From: Orbaceae bacterium lpD02
GTDB lineage: Bacteria; Pseudomonadota; Gammaproteobacteria; Enterobacterales; Orbaceae
Assembly: GCA_036251875.1 (NCBI GenBank)
Contig: CP133960.1
Coordinates: 930,001-994,000 of the forward strand
Reading direction: 5' to 3'
DNA: 64,000 nt
Shown here: positions 9,900-19,097 of the stretch, piece after piece
Layout of the letters: every line of letters starts with the position of its first letter
Position numbering within the stretch: the stretch's first letter is position 1
Notes under the pieces: model-generated
The model's input: only the letters and a program-made list of their open reading frames with translations
Database searches by the model: none
Told to the model about the DNA's origin: nothing
Program-made: the position numbers and the translations under genes

Positions 9900-10808
9900 A
9901 TGTTATTCGGTGTTTTGATAGCATTAATTCCATTATTTATCGGTTATTTGATAAAATTATCGAATAAAGCATGGCTCAACAAAATTAATCAATCTTTAAG
10001 TCTGATTATTTACTTAATTTTATTTTTAATGGGTAGCGAACTCGCACAACTTGATGATTTACTTAGTCATTTAACAACAATTATTTCATCAACATTATTA
10101 TTATTTATTTGTACATTTGGCTTGAATATGGTCTTTTTGTTAATATTTGATATTGCCTTACCATGGCGCAATACTAGCCCAAGTAATCAAGAATTGGCGT
10201 CACGTTTTAAAATGATTTTAGAGTCTTTACGAATCTGCTTAGCCTTAATTTTAGGATTTATCTGTGGTCTGATCCCCTCCTCTATTTGGCAATATAATGA
10301 CCTTTCCTCTAAAGTTATCCTGGTTATTTTGTTAGTTTTGGTTGGTATTCAACTGCGCAGCAACAATATTACCCTAAAACAAATATTGATTAATAAAGTC
10401 GGCATGATCACAACGCTTACGGTTATCTTTAGTGCACTCTTAGGTGGTATTGCAGTCTCTTATTTATTATCCCTGCCTATGCATACGACAATGGCGATGT
10501 CTTCTGGATTTGGTTGGTACTCGTTATCTGGCATACTTATGACTGAAGCTCAGGGCCCTATCATTGGTAGCATTACTTTTTTAAATGACATTATGCGTGA
10601 ACTATGCGCCATTATTTTAATTCCAAGCCTAATTAGGCGTTTTAAATTAACCTCATTAGGCATTTGTGGTGCCACCTCGATGGATTTTACCTTACCGATG
10701 TTACAAAAAGGGGGGGGAATTATGATAGTGCCACCGGCTATTGTACAAGGCTTCTTACTCACCCTAATAATGCCAATACTCATGTCATTCCTTAACTATT
10801 ATTTTTAG
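9900..10808 (+). CDS. lysO: LysO-type L-lysine exporter
   Basis: A 302-residue membrane protein with about eight hydrophobic segments, close in length and pattern to E. coli LysO/YbjE (299). Conserved signatures are SGFGWYSLSGILMTEAQGP, FLNDIMRELCAIILIP and CGATSMDFTLPMLQ, the last two carrying acidic residues important for export. LysO mediates lysine and thialysine efflux. The start has a good Shine-Dalgarno (AAGGA). In E. coli lysO is a near neighbour of ybjX and clpS-clpA, and here the intervening genes are missing. Lysine-dependent control, as in E. coli, cannot be judged from this sequence. Confidence 0.92.
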   Translation: MLFGVLIALIPLFIGYLIKLSNKAWLNKINQSLSLIIYLILFLMGSELAQLDDLLSHLTTIISSTLLLFICTFGLNMVFLLIFDIALPWRNTSPSNQELASRFKMILESLRICLALILGFICGLIPSSIWQYNDLSSKVILVILLVLVGIQLRSNNITLKQILINKVGMITTLTVIFSALLGGIAVSYLLSLPMHTTMAMSSGFGWYSLSGILMTEAQGPIIGSITFLNDIMRELCAIILIPSLIRRFKLTSLGICGATSMDFTLPMLQKGGGIMIVPPAIVQGFLLTLIMPILMSFLNYYF

Positions 10809-10831
10809 TCTATTTTGAGCGACAATAAATC

Positions 10832-11227
10832 ATGAATAAAAAAACCGTAAACTTATGCCCGTGCGGTACAGAAAAATCTTATAAAGATTGTTGTGAACAA
10901 TATCATTTATGGCAGAAAAACCCGCCAACGGCCGAAATATTAATGCGCTCACGTTATAGTGCCTATGCACTACATAAAGCAGATTATTTAATCAAAACAT
11001 GGCATCCTCAAACTCTGCCTAAAAAGCTAGATGAAGAGATAAGTGAAGCCAAATGGATTGAATTAGTTATTAATAAAAGTTGGAATAGTGATCTACCTAA
11101 TGAAGCATTTGTTGATTTTACCGCACGTTATCGCAATGCTAAAGGTAAAGCAGACAAAATGCATGAAATTAGCCGCTTTATTAGACATGGTGAACATTGG
11201 TTTTATGTCGACGGGAAATTTATCTAA
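10832..11227 (+). CDS. ychJ: YchJ family protein with SEC-C zinc motif
   Basis: A 131-residue UPF0225/YchJ homologue. The N terminus has the SEC-C-like metal-binding motif CPCGTEKSYKDCC, followed by the conserved MRSRYSAYALHKADYLIKTWHP and a C-terminal NTF2-like fold ending ISRFIRHGEHWFYVDG. The molecular function is unknown. E. coli YchJ is about 152 residues and carries a second SEC-C motif at its C terminus; the protein here ends at YVDGKFI and lacks that copy. It is convergent with lpxH, with only 13 bp between the stops. Confidence 0.88.
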   Translation: MNKKTVNLCPCGTEKSYKDCCEQYHLWQKNPPTAEILMRSRYSAYALHKADYLIKTWHPQTLPKKLDEEISEAKWIELVINKSWNSDLPNEAFVDFTARYRNAKGKADKMHEISRFIRHGEHWFYVDGKFI

Positions 11228-11240
11228 ATAATCATTATCG

Positions 11241-11963
11241 TTAATTATCTATTTTAATTAGCTTGAGCTCACCATGTTGATCTTGATGAATATAATTTAC
11301 CCCATCATGCCAAGCCCCTAATACCATCCGCATCAACGGTTTGCCATCAACATTAAACTGATGGATGGCGGGCTTATGGGTATGACCGTGAATCATTACA
11401 TTGGCGTGATGGCTATTCATCATTGATTCAACCGCTTGTTGGTTGACATCCATAATATATTCATATTTTTGTTGGTTATGCAGATTGCTTTTATGACGGA
11501 GCTTAGTCGCAATTTTTAACCTAACATATCGAGGCAATAATAAAAATAGACATTGTAACCATTTACTATGCATTTTTCGTCGAAATTTTTGATAGGATAA
11601 GTCATCAATGCACAGCAAATCACCATGCAAAATAACGATATTCTCGTCACTATTTTTTAATACGCTAACCTCTGGCAAAATTGTCATCGAGCATAATTTA
11701 GCAAAAGTCTGCCCCAATAAAAAATCACGATTACCATGGATAAAATAAGTCGCAATATTTCGCGACTTAAGCTGATTTAATTGTTGGCTAATTTGTTGCG
11801 ATAACTGATCAACAATATCGTCGCCGATCCAATAATCAAACAAATCGCCGAGAATATAAAGCTCGCTATTACTCGGTAACGACTGTAAAAAATGCAAAAA
11901 GCCTGTTGTTATTCCAGGCTCATCTTGGTTTAAGTGAATATCTGCGATAAAAAAACGTTGCAT
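11241..11963 (-). CDS. lpxH: UDP-2,3-diacylglucosamine diphosphatase LpxH
   Basis: A 240-residue calcineurin-like metallophosphoesterase that hydrolyses UDP-2,3-diacylglucosamine to lipid X in lipid A synthesis, acting at the cytoplasmic face of the inner membrane. The metal-ligand motifs are all present: FIADIHLN, LGDLFDYWIGDD, IHGNRDFLLG, HGD and MIHGHTHKP. Length matches E. coli LpxH (240). It starts two bases after the ppiB stop, giving the enteric ppiB-lpxH operon order. Confidence 0.96.
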   Translation of the reverse strand: MQRFFIADIHLNQDEPGITTGFLHFLQSLPSNSELYILGDLFDYWIGDDIVDQLSQQISQQLNQLKSRNIATYFIHGNRDFLLGQTFAKLCSMTILPEVSVLKNSDENIVILHGDLLCIDDLSYQKFRRKMHSKWLQCLFLLLPRYVRLKIATKLRHKSNLHNQQKYEYIMDVNQQAVESMMNSHHANVMIHGHTHKPAIHQFNVDGKPLMRMVLGAWHDGVNYIHQDQHGELKLIKIDN

Positions 11964-11965
11964 TA

Positions 11966-12457
11966 CTACTCTACAGTAACACTTTTAATCACAACATCTT
12001 CAACAGGAACATCAGCATGCATACCGCTACGCCCTGTTTTTACTGATTTAATTTGATCGACAACGTCTAAACCGTCAACAACTTTGGCAAAAACACAGTA
12101 ACCAAAACCATTAGCATCAGGCGAGCGAAAATCTAAATAATCATTATCGACCACATTAATAAAAAATTGCGCTGTCGCTGAATGAGGATCATTGGTTCGC
12201 GCCATAGCAAGGGTACCTACGGTATTTTTAAGTCCATTTGCCGCTTCATTTTTAATCGGTGCTTTAGTTTTCTTTTGTTTCATTCCAGGCTCAAAACCAC
12301 CACCTTGAATCATAAAGTTATTAATCACGCGGTGAAAAATGGTATTATCATAAAACCCTTCTTTGCAATATTCGATAAAATTTTTAACCGTCTCTGGTGC
12401 TTTATCGGCAAAGGTTTCAATTTTAATATCGCCTTTATTAGTATGAAAAATAATCAT
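11966..12457 (-). CDS. ppiB: cytoplasmic peptidyl-prolyl cis-trans isomerase B (cyclophilin)
   Basis: A cyclophilin of about 163 residues, the same length as E. coli PpiB. Signatures are [18 protein letters not shown] (catalytic Arg and Gln), [18 protein letters not shown] and [20 protein letters not shown]. There is no signal peptide, so it is the cytoplasmic form. An in-frame TTG lies six bases upstream, but the ATG at 12457 has a well-spaced Shine-Dalgarno (AAGGA, 7 nt) and gives the canonical N terminus. It is cotranscribed with lpxH. Confidence 0.96.
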   Translation of the reverse strand: MIIFHTNKGDIKIETFADKAPETVKNFIEYCKEGFYDNTIFHRVINNFMIQGGGFEPGMKQKKTKAPIKNEAANGLKNTVGTLAMARTNDPHSATAQFFINVVDNDYLDFRSPDANGFGYCVFAKVVDGLDVVDQIKSVKTGRSGMHADVPVEDVVIKSVTVE

Positions 12458-12524
12458 AATCAATTCCTTCCAATTTTTTTATTGTGTTAAATGTTATAAA
12501 TTAAATTATATCGCTACATAAATA

Positions 12525-13376
12525 TTACAAACTAAATCTTTCGCAAGCAACCAATGTATTTTGCATCAACATCGCAACGGTCATTGGACCGACGCCACCA
12601 GGAACTGGCGTAATAAAACTCGCGCGTTTTGCGGCCTCATCAAATTCTACATCACCAACCAGTTTGCCATCGTCTAATCGGTTAATCCCCACATCAATTA
12701 CGATCGCACCGTCTTTTATCCATTCACCTTTAACAAAATTAGGGATACCAATACCCGCAACAACAATATCAGCACGTTTAACATGCTCAGCAAGATCAAT
12801 AGTTTGGCTGTGCGTAATTGTCGTCGTACAGCCTAGTAGTAATAGCTCTAATGCCATCGGGCGACCAACAATACTCGAAGCACCAACAACAGTTGCATTT
12901 AAGCCTGATAATTTCACTCCCGTCGATTGTAACATTTTAACAATCCCATAAGGTGTGCACGGCCTTAAAATTGGTTCACGCTGCAGCAAACGACCGATAT
13001 TAAAAGGGTGAAAACCATCGACATCTTTTTTCGGGTCGATTCGCTCTAATACTTTTGTTTTATCAATATTATCGGGTAACGGTAGCTGTACTAAAATTCC
13101 ATCTACCTCTACTTGTTTGTTCAATTTATCGATTAAATCGAGCAACTGCTCGGTAGTCGAGGCTGCAAAATCATAAGCAAATGAAACAAAACCAATATCA
13201 TCACAGGCTTTTTGTTTATTCTTAACATAAATTTTTGAAGCAGGATCGCTGCCTACTTGAATAACCGCAAGCCCAGGTGCCCTTAATCCCTCTTTTTTTC
13301 GTAACCATACTTTATTTGCGATCTCATCTCGAACTGTTTTAGAAATGGATTTGCCATCAATAATAGTTGCCGTCAT
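12525..13376 (-). CDS. folD: bifunctional methylenetetrahydrofolate dehydrogenase/cyclohydrolase FolD
   Basis: A 283-residue enzyme of one-carbon metabolism interconverting 5,10-methylene-, 5,10-methenyl- and 10-formyl-tetrahydrofolate with NADP. Motifs are [13 protein letters not shown] (catalytic Lys in YxxxK), the folate-site QLPLP, the dinucleotide-binding [15 protein letters not shown] and the C-terminal [12 protein letters not shown]. Length is standard (288 in E. coli). It follows the ppiB-lpxH pair on the same strand but is separated by about 70 bp, so it may have its own promoter. Confidence 0.97.
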   Translation of the reverse strand: MTATIIDGKSISKTVRDEIANKVWLRKKEGLRAPGLAVIQVGSDPASKIYVKNKQKACDDIGFVSFAYDFAASTTEQLLDLIDKLNKQVEVDGILVQLPLPDNIDKTKVLERIDPKKDVDGFHPFNIGRLLQREPILRPCTPYGIVKMLQSTGVKLSGLNATVVGASSIVGRPMALELLLLGCTTTITHSQTIDLAEHVKRADIVVAGIGIPNFVKGEWIKDGAIVIDVGINRLDDGKLVGDVEFDEAAKRASFITPVPGGVGPMTVAMLMQNTLVACERFSL

Positions 13377-13478
13377 CTATTTTACCTCTTGCCCTGGCAC
13401 AAAGCGGGTATTTTCTCAAATGTTATAAATGATGTCTATCTATCACTCTCATTAATATGCAATTAAGTGTTAAGCTTA

Positions 13479-14228
13479 CTAGGTAACGACTCGATGTTTT
13501 TTATCATAGAAATAAGCAACACTAATTTCAACTAAAGGGATCATTAATAAAATAGCCCAAACAATAATTAGCGGTAATAATAAGCTATTTACTGCAAGCA
13601 AAACATAAAAATAGATAATTTCAATCACCATCTCACCCGTTAATAGTGTCGAGAGCTTAATTTCAAATACTTTATTAACGAGTTGCCGTTTTATACCTGT
13701 TGTTGTCGATAGTTGTTCTTTCAATTTCGATTTAATGAACTTAATCCCTACTGGTGACTCAACTGCTCTTAGCATTATCTGTTGTATTTTTTGTTGATTT
13801 TGATCTGCCAATTTAAATTTAGTCACCATTGACTGCTTAATATCAACTATCACGTCATCAATTACATCATCTAAATTTTTAGAAGCATAAACTATTGCTT
13901 TAACATTGATATTAATATCAATATTTTGGTCAATAAACGATTGCGCAGCTGTTTGATAAATAGGCAATTTACTGATAACTTGATCACGCGCAGTGATGAT
14001 AAAACCATAGCCACTACCAAATACTAAGCAAATAACAGGAATAAAAAAGTAATAGCTGCGCGCAATATACTTCTGTACACAATAGCGTCGACTAACTAAT
14101 ACCACTTTACGAAATAAAATAAGTACAATTAATGCAAGGATAAAACTAAATAATCCAAATTTAATTCCACCCCAAATAACACTTAGCACATTGAAATATT
14201 GAGAAAAAAGAGCATAATATTCACTCAT
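13479..14228 (-). CDS. uncharacterised inner-membrane protein downstream of creC
   Basis: I do not recognise this 249-residue protein. It has hydrophobic segments at about residues 17-40 and 55-78, a polar, probably extracytoplasmic region (about 80-200) rich in Asp, Gln and Ile, and one or two segments near 203-238, ending in a basic tail (YFYDKKHRVVT). A good Shine-Dalgarno (AAAGGA) precedes the ATG. It follows creC and a YggN-like gene on the same strand. In enterics the gene after creC is the membrane protein creD, but the length and sequence here do not resemble CreD. Small amphipathic repeats such as DDVIDDVIVDI are visible. Confidence 0.6.
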   Translation of the reverse strand: MSEYYALFSQYFNVLSVIWGGIKFGLFSFILALIVLILFRKVVLVSRRYCVQKYIARSYYFFIPVICLVFGSGYGFIITARDQVISKLPIYQTAAQSFIDQNIDININVKAIVYASKNLDDVIDDVIVDIKQSMVTKFKLADQNQQKIQQIMLRAVESPVGIKFIKSKLKEQLSTTTGIKRQLVNKVFEIKLSTLLTGEMVIEIIYFYVLLAVNSLLLPLIIVWAILLMIPLVEISVAYFYDKKHRVVT

Positions 14229-14316
14229 GAGCTGTCCTTTACTCGGTTTTTAAGTGAAAAATAGTTACCAATAATGAGTGAGATTCAATACTTAAAGCTA
14301 ATTTTTGCATATTAGT

Positions 14317-15009
14317 TTACAACGTCACTGCGCTCATTAAATGATTATACTTATCATCGATATCAGTAATCAATGTGCACACATCATCATCAAATGATTT
14401 TAACAACGTTTTTTGTTGTTTCCATTCCTGCTTGGCAATTTTTTTGATTGCAGAGTAATTTTTAAAAACATTAAAACTAAAAATACTATCACTAATTATT
14501 TTATAAAATACCTTTTTACCGATTGCCTCACCCTCTTTTTTTAAATTATTAAACGGTTTGTAGTAGAAGTAAGTAACATCATTTTTTGTCGTAATAGCAT
14601 GACTTAATAGCTCGGTAAGCTGTGCATATAAGCTATTTAGATTTTTTAGCAATCCACTATCGTTACCTAGCCTTTCGTTGATCGCCTTTTCAAAGACAGA
14701 TCTAACACCGCCTAGCTCTCTATACGCTTGCTGTTCAAAATTAGGTAATTGCCATCGCAAGTAAGCCTGAAATTCCTTTGCTTCTATTTTCGTAGCCGCT
14801 TTAACATTAACGGTATGATTATTTAGCACCATCGAACCATCATTGTTAATAGCTAACCTTGTTGTTGGATTAGTAATCAAGACCGACTCATTATCAACAA
14901 TGATATCGTATGAAGGTTTAACTAAGCATTCTTTCGTTTTTGCTGATATAGCTTGCACACAAAATAAATTTACGACAAAAATCGACAGTAATAAACTTTT
15001 TCTTATCAT
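14317..15009 (-). CDS. YggN-like DUF2884 family protein, secreted or periplasmic
   Basis: About 230 residues with an N-terminal signal peptide (MIRKSLLLSIFVVNLFCVQAISA). The mature part resembles E. coli YggN (DUF2884): an opening beta-rich section with ITNPTTRLAINNDGSMVLNN, then EAKEFQAYLRWQLPNFEQQA, and a late stretch KQEWKQQKTLLKSFDDDVC matching the family's C-terminal pattern. The function of the family is unknown. It starts about 10 bases after the creC stop, behind a Shine-Dalgarno (AGGA, 8 nt before the ATG), so it is almost certainly cotranscribed with creC. A GTG codon immediately upstream is a less likely start. Confidence 0.75.
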   Translation of the reverse strand: MIRKSLLLSIFVVNLFCVQAISAKTKECLVKPSYDIIVDNESVLITNPTTRLAINNDGSMVLNNHTVNVKAATKIEAKEFQAYLRWQLPNFEQQAYRELGGVRSVFEKAINERLGNDSGLLKNLNSLYAQLTELLSHAITTKNDVTYFYYKPFNNLKKEGEAIGKKVFYKIISDSIFSFNVFKNYSAIKKIAKQEWKQQKTLLKSFDDDVCTLITDIDDKYNHLMSAVTL

Positions 15010-15019
15010 CACAATAATC

Positions 15020-16495
15020 CTACTGGTTAGGATGAATTTTAATCATAAAAATTGCCACAGCACCTTGACCATCAGTTCGATTTACAACACTAATTTCACC
15101 GTTATGCACAATAGCAACTTCTTTGACAAAAGATAATCCTAGCCCACTACTTTTACCTTTATTTGGTCTCGGTAATGAATAAAATCGTTCATAAATTCGA
15201 TTAATCGCATACTCAGGAATACCTCTACCATTATCTTTTATTTCAACTGAGTAATAATTACCTTTAACCATTGCATTTAGTTCAATTTTACCGCCTACGG
15301 GAGTGAAATCCAACGCATTACTAAATAAATTAGTCAACGCTTGAATAAGTAAAAATTTATCTCCCGAAATAATAATTTCATCATTTTTATGAACGACAAG
15401 CTCGATACCTCGTGATTGAGCTTCAACAGTTTGACTTTCAATAACTTGGCTAATAATCTCACGCATATTTAACGACTGAAAATTAACACCCACTCGGCTT
15501 TCTAATCGAGCGAGTTGTAACATTCGTTCAATAAGGATACTCATACGTTCAGTTTGTTGATCGATATTTGACAAAAAGCGACTCTGCGTTTTTTGAGTTT
15601 TATCCAATTCATTGACACTTTGGGGTAACTTATCATTAGTGTTTTGTAATATTTCAGTTGCTGCTCGAATCGATGATAATGGGCTTTTTAATTCATGGGC
15701 AAGCGTGTGAACATATTTTTCAATATAATCTTTACCATCAAGTTTTAAACGCATGTCTTCTAGTGCATTCGCTAATGTTTTAAGCTCTGCTGATGCAAGC
15801 TTAGGTAAAGCGACATTTTGACGATTAGATACTTGACTAGCATAGTTTACTAATTTTTTAATTGAATAATTAACCCAAGAAATAATAAACACACCAATAG
15901 CAAGAGCGACAAAGATTAAAATCATACCACCTAATAAAATGTGCTGTTCGCCTCGGTCAATAATTGAGGACATCGATTGGTTTGGTTTAGAAACGGTAAG
16001 AACACCGATAAGATCGCCGTCAACTTTTATTGGTGCAGCAACATACATCACTGAACTTGTCGCATCATCGGGATCGGTGTTAGTAACACGTGCGCCATAC
16101 TTACCTTGTAGCGTAAGGTAGACATCGTTCCAACGAGAATAATCTTTCCCTTCATCACGCTTATCTGAGTCAAAAACCACAATACCTTTTTTATCAGTAA
16201 TATAAACGCGATAGGTCATTTTATTTTTAATCATGCCATTGATATTTGCTTCAATAAGCGATTTATGACTATTATCAGTCAATACTTGGACGACTGAACT
16301 ACGTTGAACTTCATCGATACTCGCTAAATCCTGGGCGACAATGCTTGCTAAAAGAGAAGCGGTATCAATTAACATCTCTTCTGTTGCATGTCGAACCGTT
16401 GGTTTTACCTCTTTCAAAAAAACAGTAAAAACCAAATAGCATGCTAAAATAGCAACCAACACATAACCTAATAATAGTTGTAAACCAATACGCAT
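15020..16495 (-). CDS. creC: two-component sensor histidine kinase CreC
   Basis: A 491-residue kinase aligning along its full length with E. coli CreC (474). It has TM1 (about 5-27), a periplasmic sensor domain containing YSRWNDVYLTLQGKYGAR and SSVMYVAAPIKVDGDLIGVL, TM2 (about 186-208), a HAMP region, HisKA with phospho-acceptor His in HTLAHELKSPLSSIRAA, and an ATPase domain with DNGRGIPEYAI and SSGLGLSFV. In enterics CreC pairs with CreB in creABCD. No response regulator lies upstream or downstream within this window, so its partner must be elsewhere or replaced. A 7-bp palindrome lies about 40 bp upstream of the start. Confidence 0.93.
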   Translation of the reverse strand: MRIGLQLLLGYVLVAILACYLVFTVFLKEVKPTVRHATEEMLIDTASLLASIVAQDLASIDEVQRSSVVQVLTDNSHKSLIEANINGMIKNKMTYRVYITDKKGIVVFDSDKRDEGKDYSRWNDVYLTLQGKYGARVTNTDPDDATSSVMYVAAPIKVDGDLIGVLTVSKPNQSMSSIIDRGEQHILLGGMILIFVALAIGVFIISWVNYSIKKLVNYASQVSNRQNVALPKLASAELKTLANALEDMRLKLDGKDYIEKYVHTLAHELKSPLSSIRAATEILQNTNDKLPQSVNELDKTQKTQSRFLSNIDQQTERMSILIERMLQLARLESRVGVNFQSLNMREIISQVIESQTVEAQSRGIELVVHKNDEIIISGDKFLLIQALTNLFSNALDFTPVGGKIELNAMVKGNYYSVEIKDNGRGIPEYAINRIYERFYSLPRPNKGKSSGLGLSFVKEVAIVHNGEISVVNRTDGQGAVAIFMIKIHPNQ

Positions 16496-17090
16496 ATATA
16501 AAGCCTTATTAAATACTTAAAGAATATTCCACTCCCCGATATATAACTAATATCGGTTACTCGTAAGCCAGATTAATTGGTTCTAATTATTAATATAAGA
16601 ATCAATTTTCCCGCTCTATTAAGTGTAAATTATCCAGCCATACTTGCTCCATCGTTTGAACTAATGAAAAATATGAATTTGGCAATAAATAGAAGTTTCC
16701 AATAAAAAATACTCATAACCAGTAATGATTTAATACGTTATTGCAATAAAATAAATGCATCATATTTATCAAATAAAATGACCCAAGGTTAAAATATTTT
16801 ATATTATTGTTTATTTGGACAAGCGTATAAATAACATACCTATAGTGATTGCTTGATATGCAACGCTCCAAATACTTAGTATTATATATTCAAAACCTTA
16901 CTGTCGTTATGTTGCCTATATTATATACTAAAGTTAATGGAACAGGTACTTTATTACATTGATAATTAATAATTATTAAAATAGCTAATTGATATTTAAC
17001 CATATAAATAAATATACACTTAAATAATCACTATCGATAATTTATCTAAAACGAGCCAGTATGGTCAAAATACTGGCTCGTGATTTTGTT
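16496..17090. other. non-coding AT-rich gap between tcyP and creC
   Basis: About 595 bp with no credible ORF on either strand and no visible remnant of creB, which would be expected upstream of creC. It holds a palindrome, CCGATAT/ATATCGG (16536-16556), close to the creC start, which could be an operator, and the tcyP terminator at the far end. Nothing else was recognised. Confidence 0.6.
17046..17081 (-). terminator. rho-independent terminator of tcyP
   Basis: A perfect 12-bp stem (ACGAGCCAGTAT / ATACTGGCTCGT, 7-nt loop) is followed by TTTTAGAT on the - strand, just beyond the tcyP stop. Confidence 0.85.
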
Positions 17091-18458
17091 TTACTCTTCC
17101 TCTATTTGCGATTTATCGGTCTGTTGTAAAAGATGACTTGTCACAATCCCTGCTGTCATTGAACCGCTGACATTCAATGCTGTTCGTCCCATATCAATAA
17201 TCGGCTCAATTGAAATCAATAACGCGACAATTTCAATAGGTAAACCAACCATAGGTAGAACGATCAACGCAGCGTAAGTTGCACCGCCACCGACACCTGC
17301 AACACCAATAGAGCTAATGGTGACAATAAAAACGAGCATAACCATAAAATGTAAACTTAATTCAACCCCAACTGTTGGGGCAACCATCATCGCTAACATC
17401 GCAGGATAAATCCCCGCACAGCCATTTTGCCCGATTGTTGCGCCAAAAGAGGCCGAAAAACTCGCTATACTATTTGCGACACCAAAACGCTTTTCTTGGG
17501 TTTGAATATTCATTGGAATCGATGCGGCGCTTGAGCGGCTGGTAAAAGCAAAAGCCATCATCGGCATAATCTTTTTAAAATAGCTAAAAAATGACTCACC
17601 GGACAAGGTAACCAACACACCATGAACCACAAACATAATCGCTAACGCCACATATGAAGCGATAATAAACAAACCGAGTGAAACAATACTCCGCGCATCG
17701 GATGTCGCTGACATTTTAATCATTAACGCAAAAACACCATAAGGCGTTAATTGAATAACCAGTCTAACTAATTTCATCACCCACAGTTGAATTATGTCGA
17801 TACCCGCTAATAGCTTATTGCCCTGCTCTGGATTATCTTTAACTAATTTGAGCGCGGCAATCCCCAGAAAAACAGAAAAAATGACCACACCAATAATAGA
17901 TGTCTGCCTTAAACCTGCGAGATCTTGAAACGGATTACTCGGTAAAAACGCTAAAATCATATCAGGTGCACTTAAGTTAGCTAAGGTACCATTTTGGATC
18001 TCTTGCAGCTTTACTGCCCTTGCTTGTTCTTGTACGCCAGAGGCGAGTCCTTCCGCTGAAAGACCAAATACTAATGAAATAACTATCGCCACAATCGCGG
18101 CAATCATAGTTGTCAGCAATAAAATCGAGATAACCGAGATGCTCGTTTTGCCTAAAGATGAAGCATTATGTAATTTTGCTACTGCACTTAAAATTGACAT
18201 CAAAATTAATGGCATCACCACCATTTGCAATAATTTCACATAGCCATTACCCACAATATTAAACCAGGCAACTGATCTCGTGATAATCTCAGAATCGCTT
18301 CCGCCATAAATTAACTGCAAAGCGATGCCAAATAACACACCAATAATTAATGCAATAAAAACGTTACGCGATAAACTCCAATTTTTAAAGTGAACATGGC
18401 AATAAACTAGTCCCATTAAGCAGATTAAAAATACAATAAGATTTAAATAAATAAACAT
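17091..18458 (-). CDS. tcyP: L-cystine:cation symporter TcyP
   Basis: About 455 residues of the dicarboxylate/amino acid:cation symporter (DAACS) family, closely following E. coli TcyP/YdjN along its whole length. Examples are [75 protein letters not shown] and [19 protein letters not shown]. It imports cystine for sulphur supply. The upstream ATG at 18464 directly abuts the Shine-Dalgarno AGGA, so the ATG at 18458, spaced 6 nt, is preferred. It is a single-gene unit with its own terminator. Confidence 0.94.
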   Translation of the reverse strand: MFIYLNLIVFLICLMGLVYCHVHFKNWSLSRNVFIALIIGVLFGIALQLIYGGSDSEIITRSVAWFNIVGNGYVKLLQMVVMPLILMSILSAVAKLHNASSLGKTSISVISILLLTTMIAAIVAIVISLVFGLSAEGLASGVQEQARAVKLQEIQNGTLANLSAPDMILAFLPSNPFQDLAGLRQTSIIGVVIFSVFLGIAALKLVKDNPEQGNKLLAGIDIIQLWVMKLVRLVIQLTPYGVFALMIKMSATSDARSIVSLGLFIIASYVALAIMFVVHGVLVTLSGESFFSYFKKIMPMMAFAFTSRSSAASIPMNIQTQEKRFGVANSIASFSASFGATIGQNGCAGIYPAMLAMMVAPTVGVELSLHFMVMLVFIVTISSIGVAGVGGGATYAALIVLPMVGLPIEIVALLISIEPIIDMGRTALNVSGSMTAGIVTSHLLQQTDKSQIEEE

Positions 18459-19097
18459 TAACATTCCTAAATAGTAAAACAGTTAATAAGGCTATTTTAA
18501 CAAAAGCGCTCAAACTTAATTATAGTGAAAAAGCATATCGTTATAAGAAAATAGAATAACTAAATAAAACAGTCTCATTTTACCTCTGATTACGCTTAGT
18601 TTATTGATAAGCAAGTGATGCTAACTGGCGTAATCAGATGTATATAAATGTCAGCCAAACTAAAAAGCCATGCCGATGGCGAATATCTTAGATTTATAAC
18701 ATCTAACAGCAGATTACTAAATGATAAAAGACAAAATATAGTATAAATATCAAAAATAGCATCGTTAAAATATTGTTTTAAACCTAAATACACCATAAAT
18801 AAATCAGTTTTGCGATCTAGATCTCAAAATAGCCTTGATTCCAATATCATTAAAAATTCGATGTGATTACCCTACAAACAGGCTGTTCAACAAGGATTTG
18901 GCATTTATACAAAACGCATAAATCCTTACTGTAAATAGTAATAATGATACTTATAACCCAGTCTTTATTATCTAAAAAGATAATTTATTTCATATAGTTA
19001 ACCTTGTTTAATAGACAATTTATTAGCAATATACCCAAATGATAAAATATGCTATGATTCGCATATTTTATGAATGCGTAAAACCGTGAAGTCTATT
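18459..19097. other. divergent intergenic region tcyP / pssA
   Basis: About 640 bp between divergently transcribed genes. A 66-codon minus-strand ORF (18596-18796) lies here but has no recognisable features or Shine-Dalgarno and is not called. An imperfect hairpin (AAGGATTT ... AAATCCTT) lies near 18893-18935, and a strong palindrome around a candidate -10 element precedes pssA. Otherwise the region is AT-rich and featureless. Confidence 0.5.
19043..19070 (+). promoter_or_regulatory. palindrome bracketing an extended -10 element upstream of pssA
   Basis: A perfect 10-bp inverted repeat (TAAAATATGC / GCATATTTTA) with an 8-nt spacer. An extended -10 motif, TGC-TATGAT, spans its left arm and spacer (19050-19058), 40 nt before the preferred pssA start. 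A regulator bound here would block the promoter. If transcribed from upstream it would instead form a leader hairpin. Confidence 0.45.

Noticed and set aside
16496..17090. Decayed creB upstream of creC
   Set aside because: No response-regulator-like stretch could be read in any frame.
18596..18796. 66-codon minus-strand ORF in the tcyP-pssA gap
   Set aside because: AT-rich, no Shine-Dalgarno, no recognisable domain. Likely chance.
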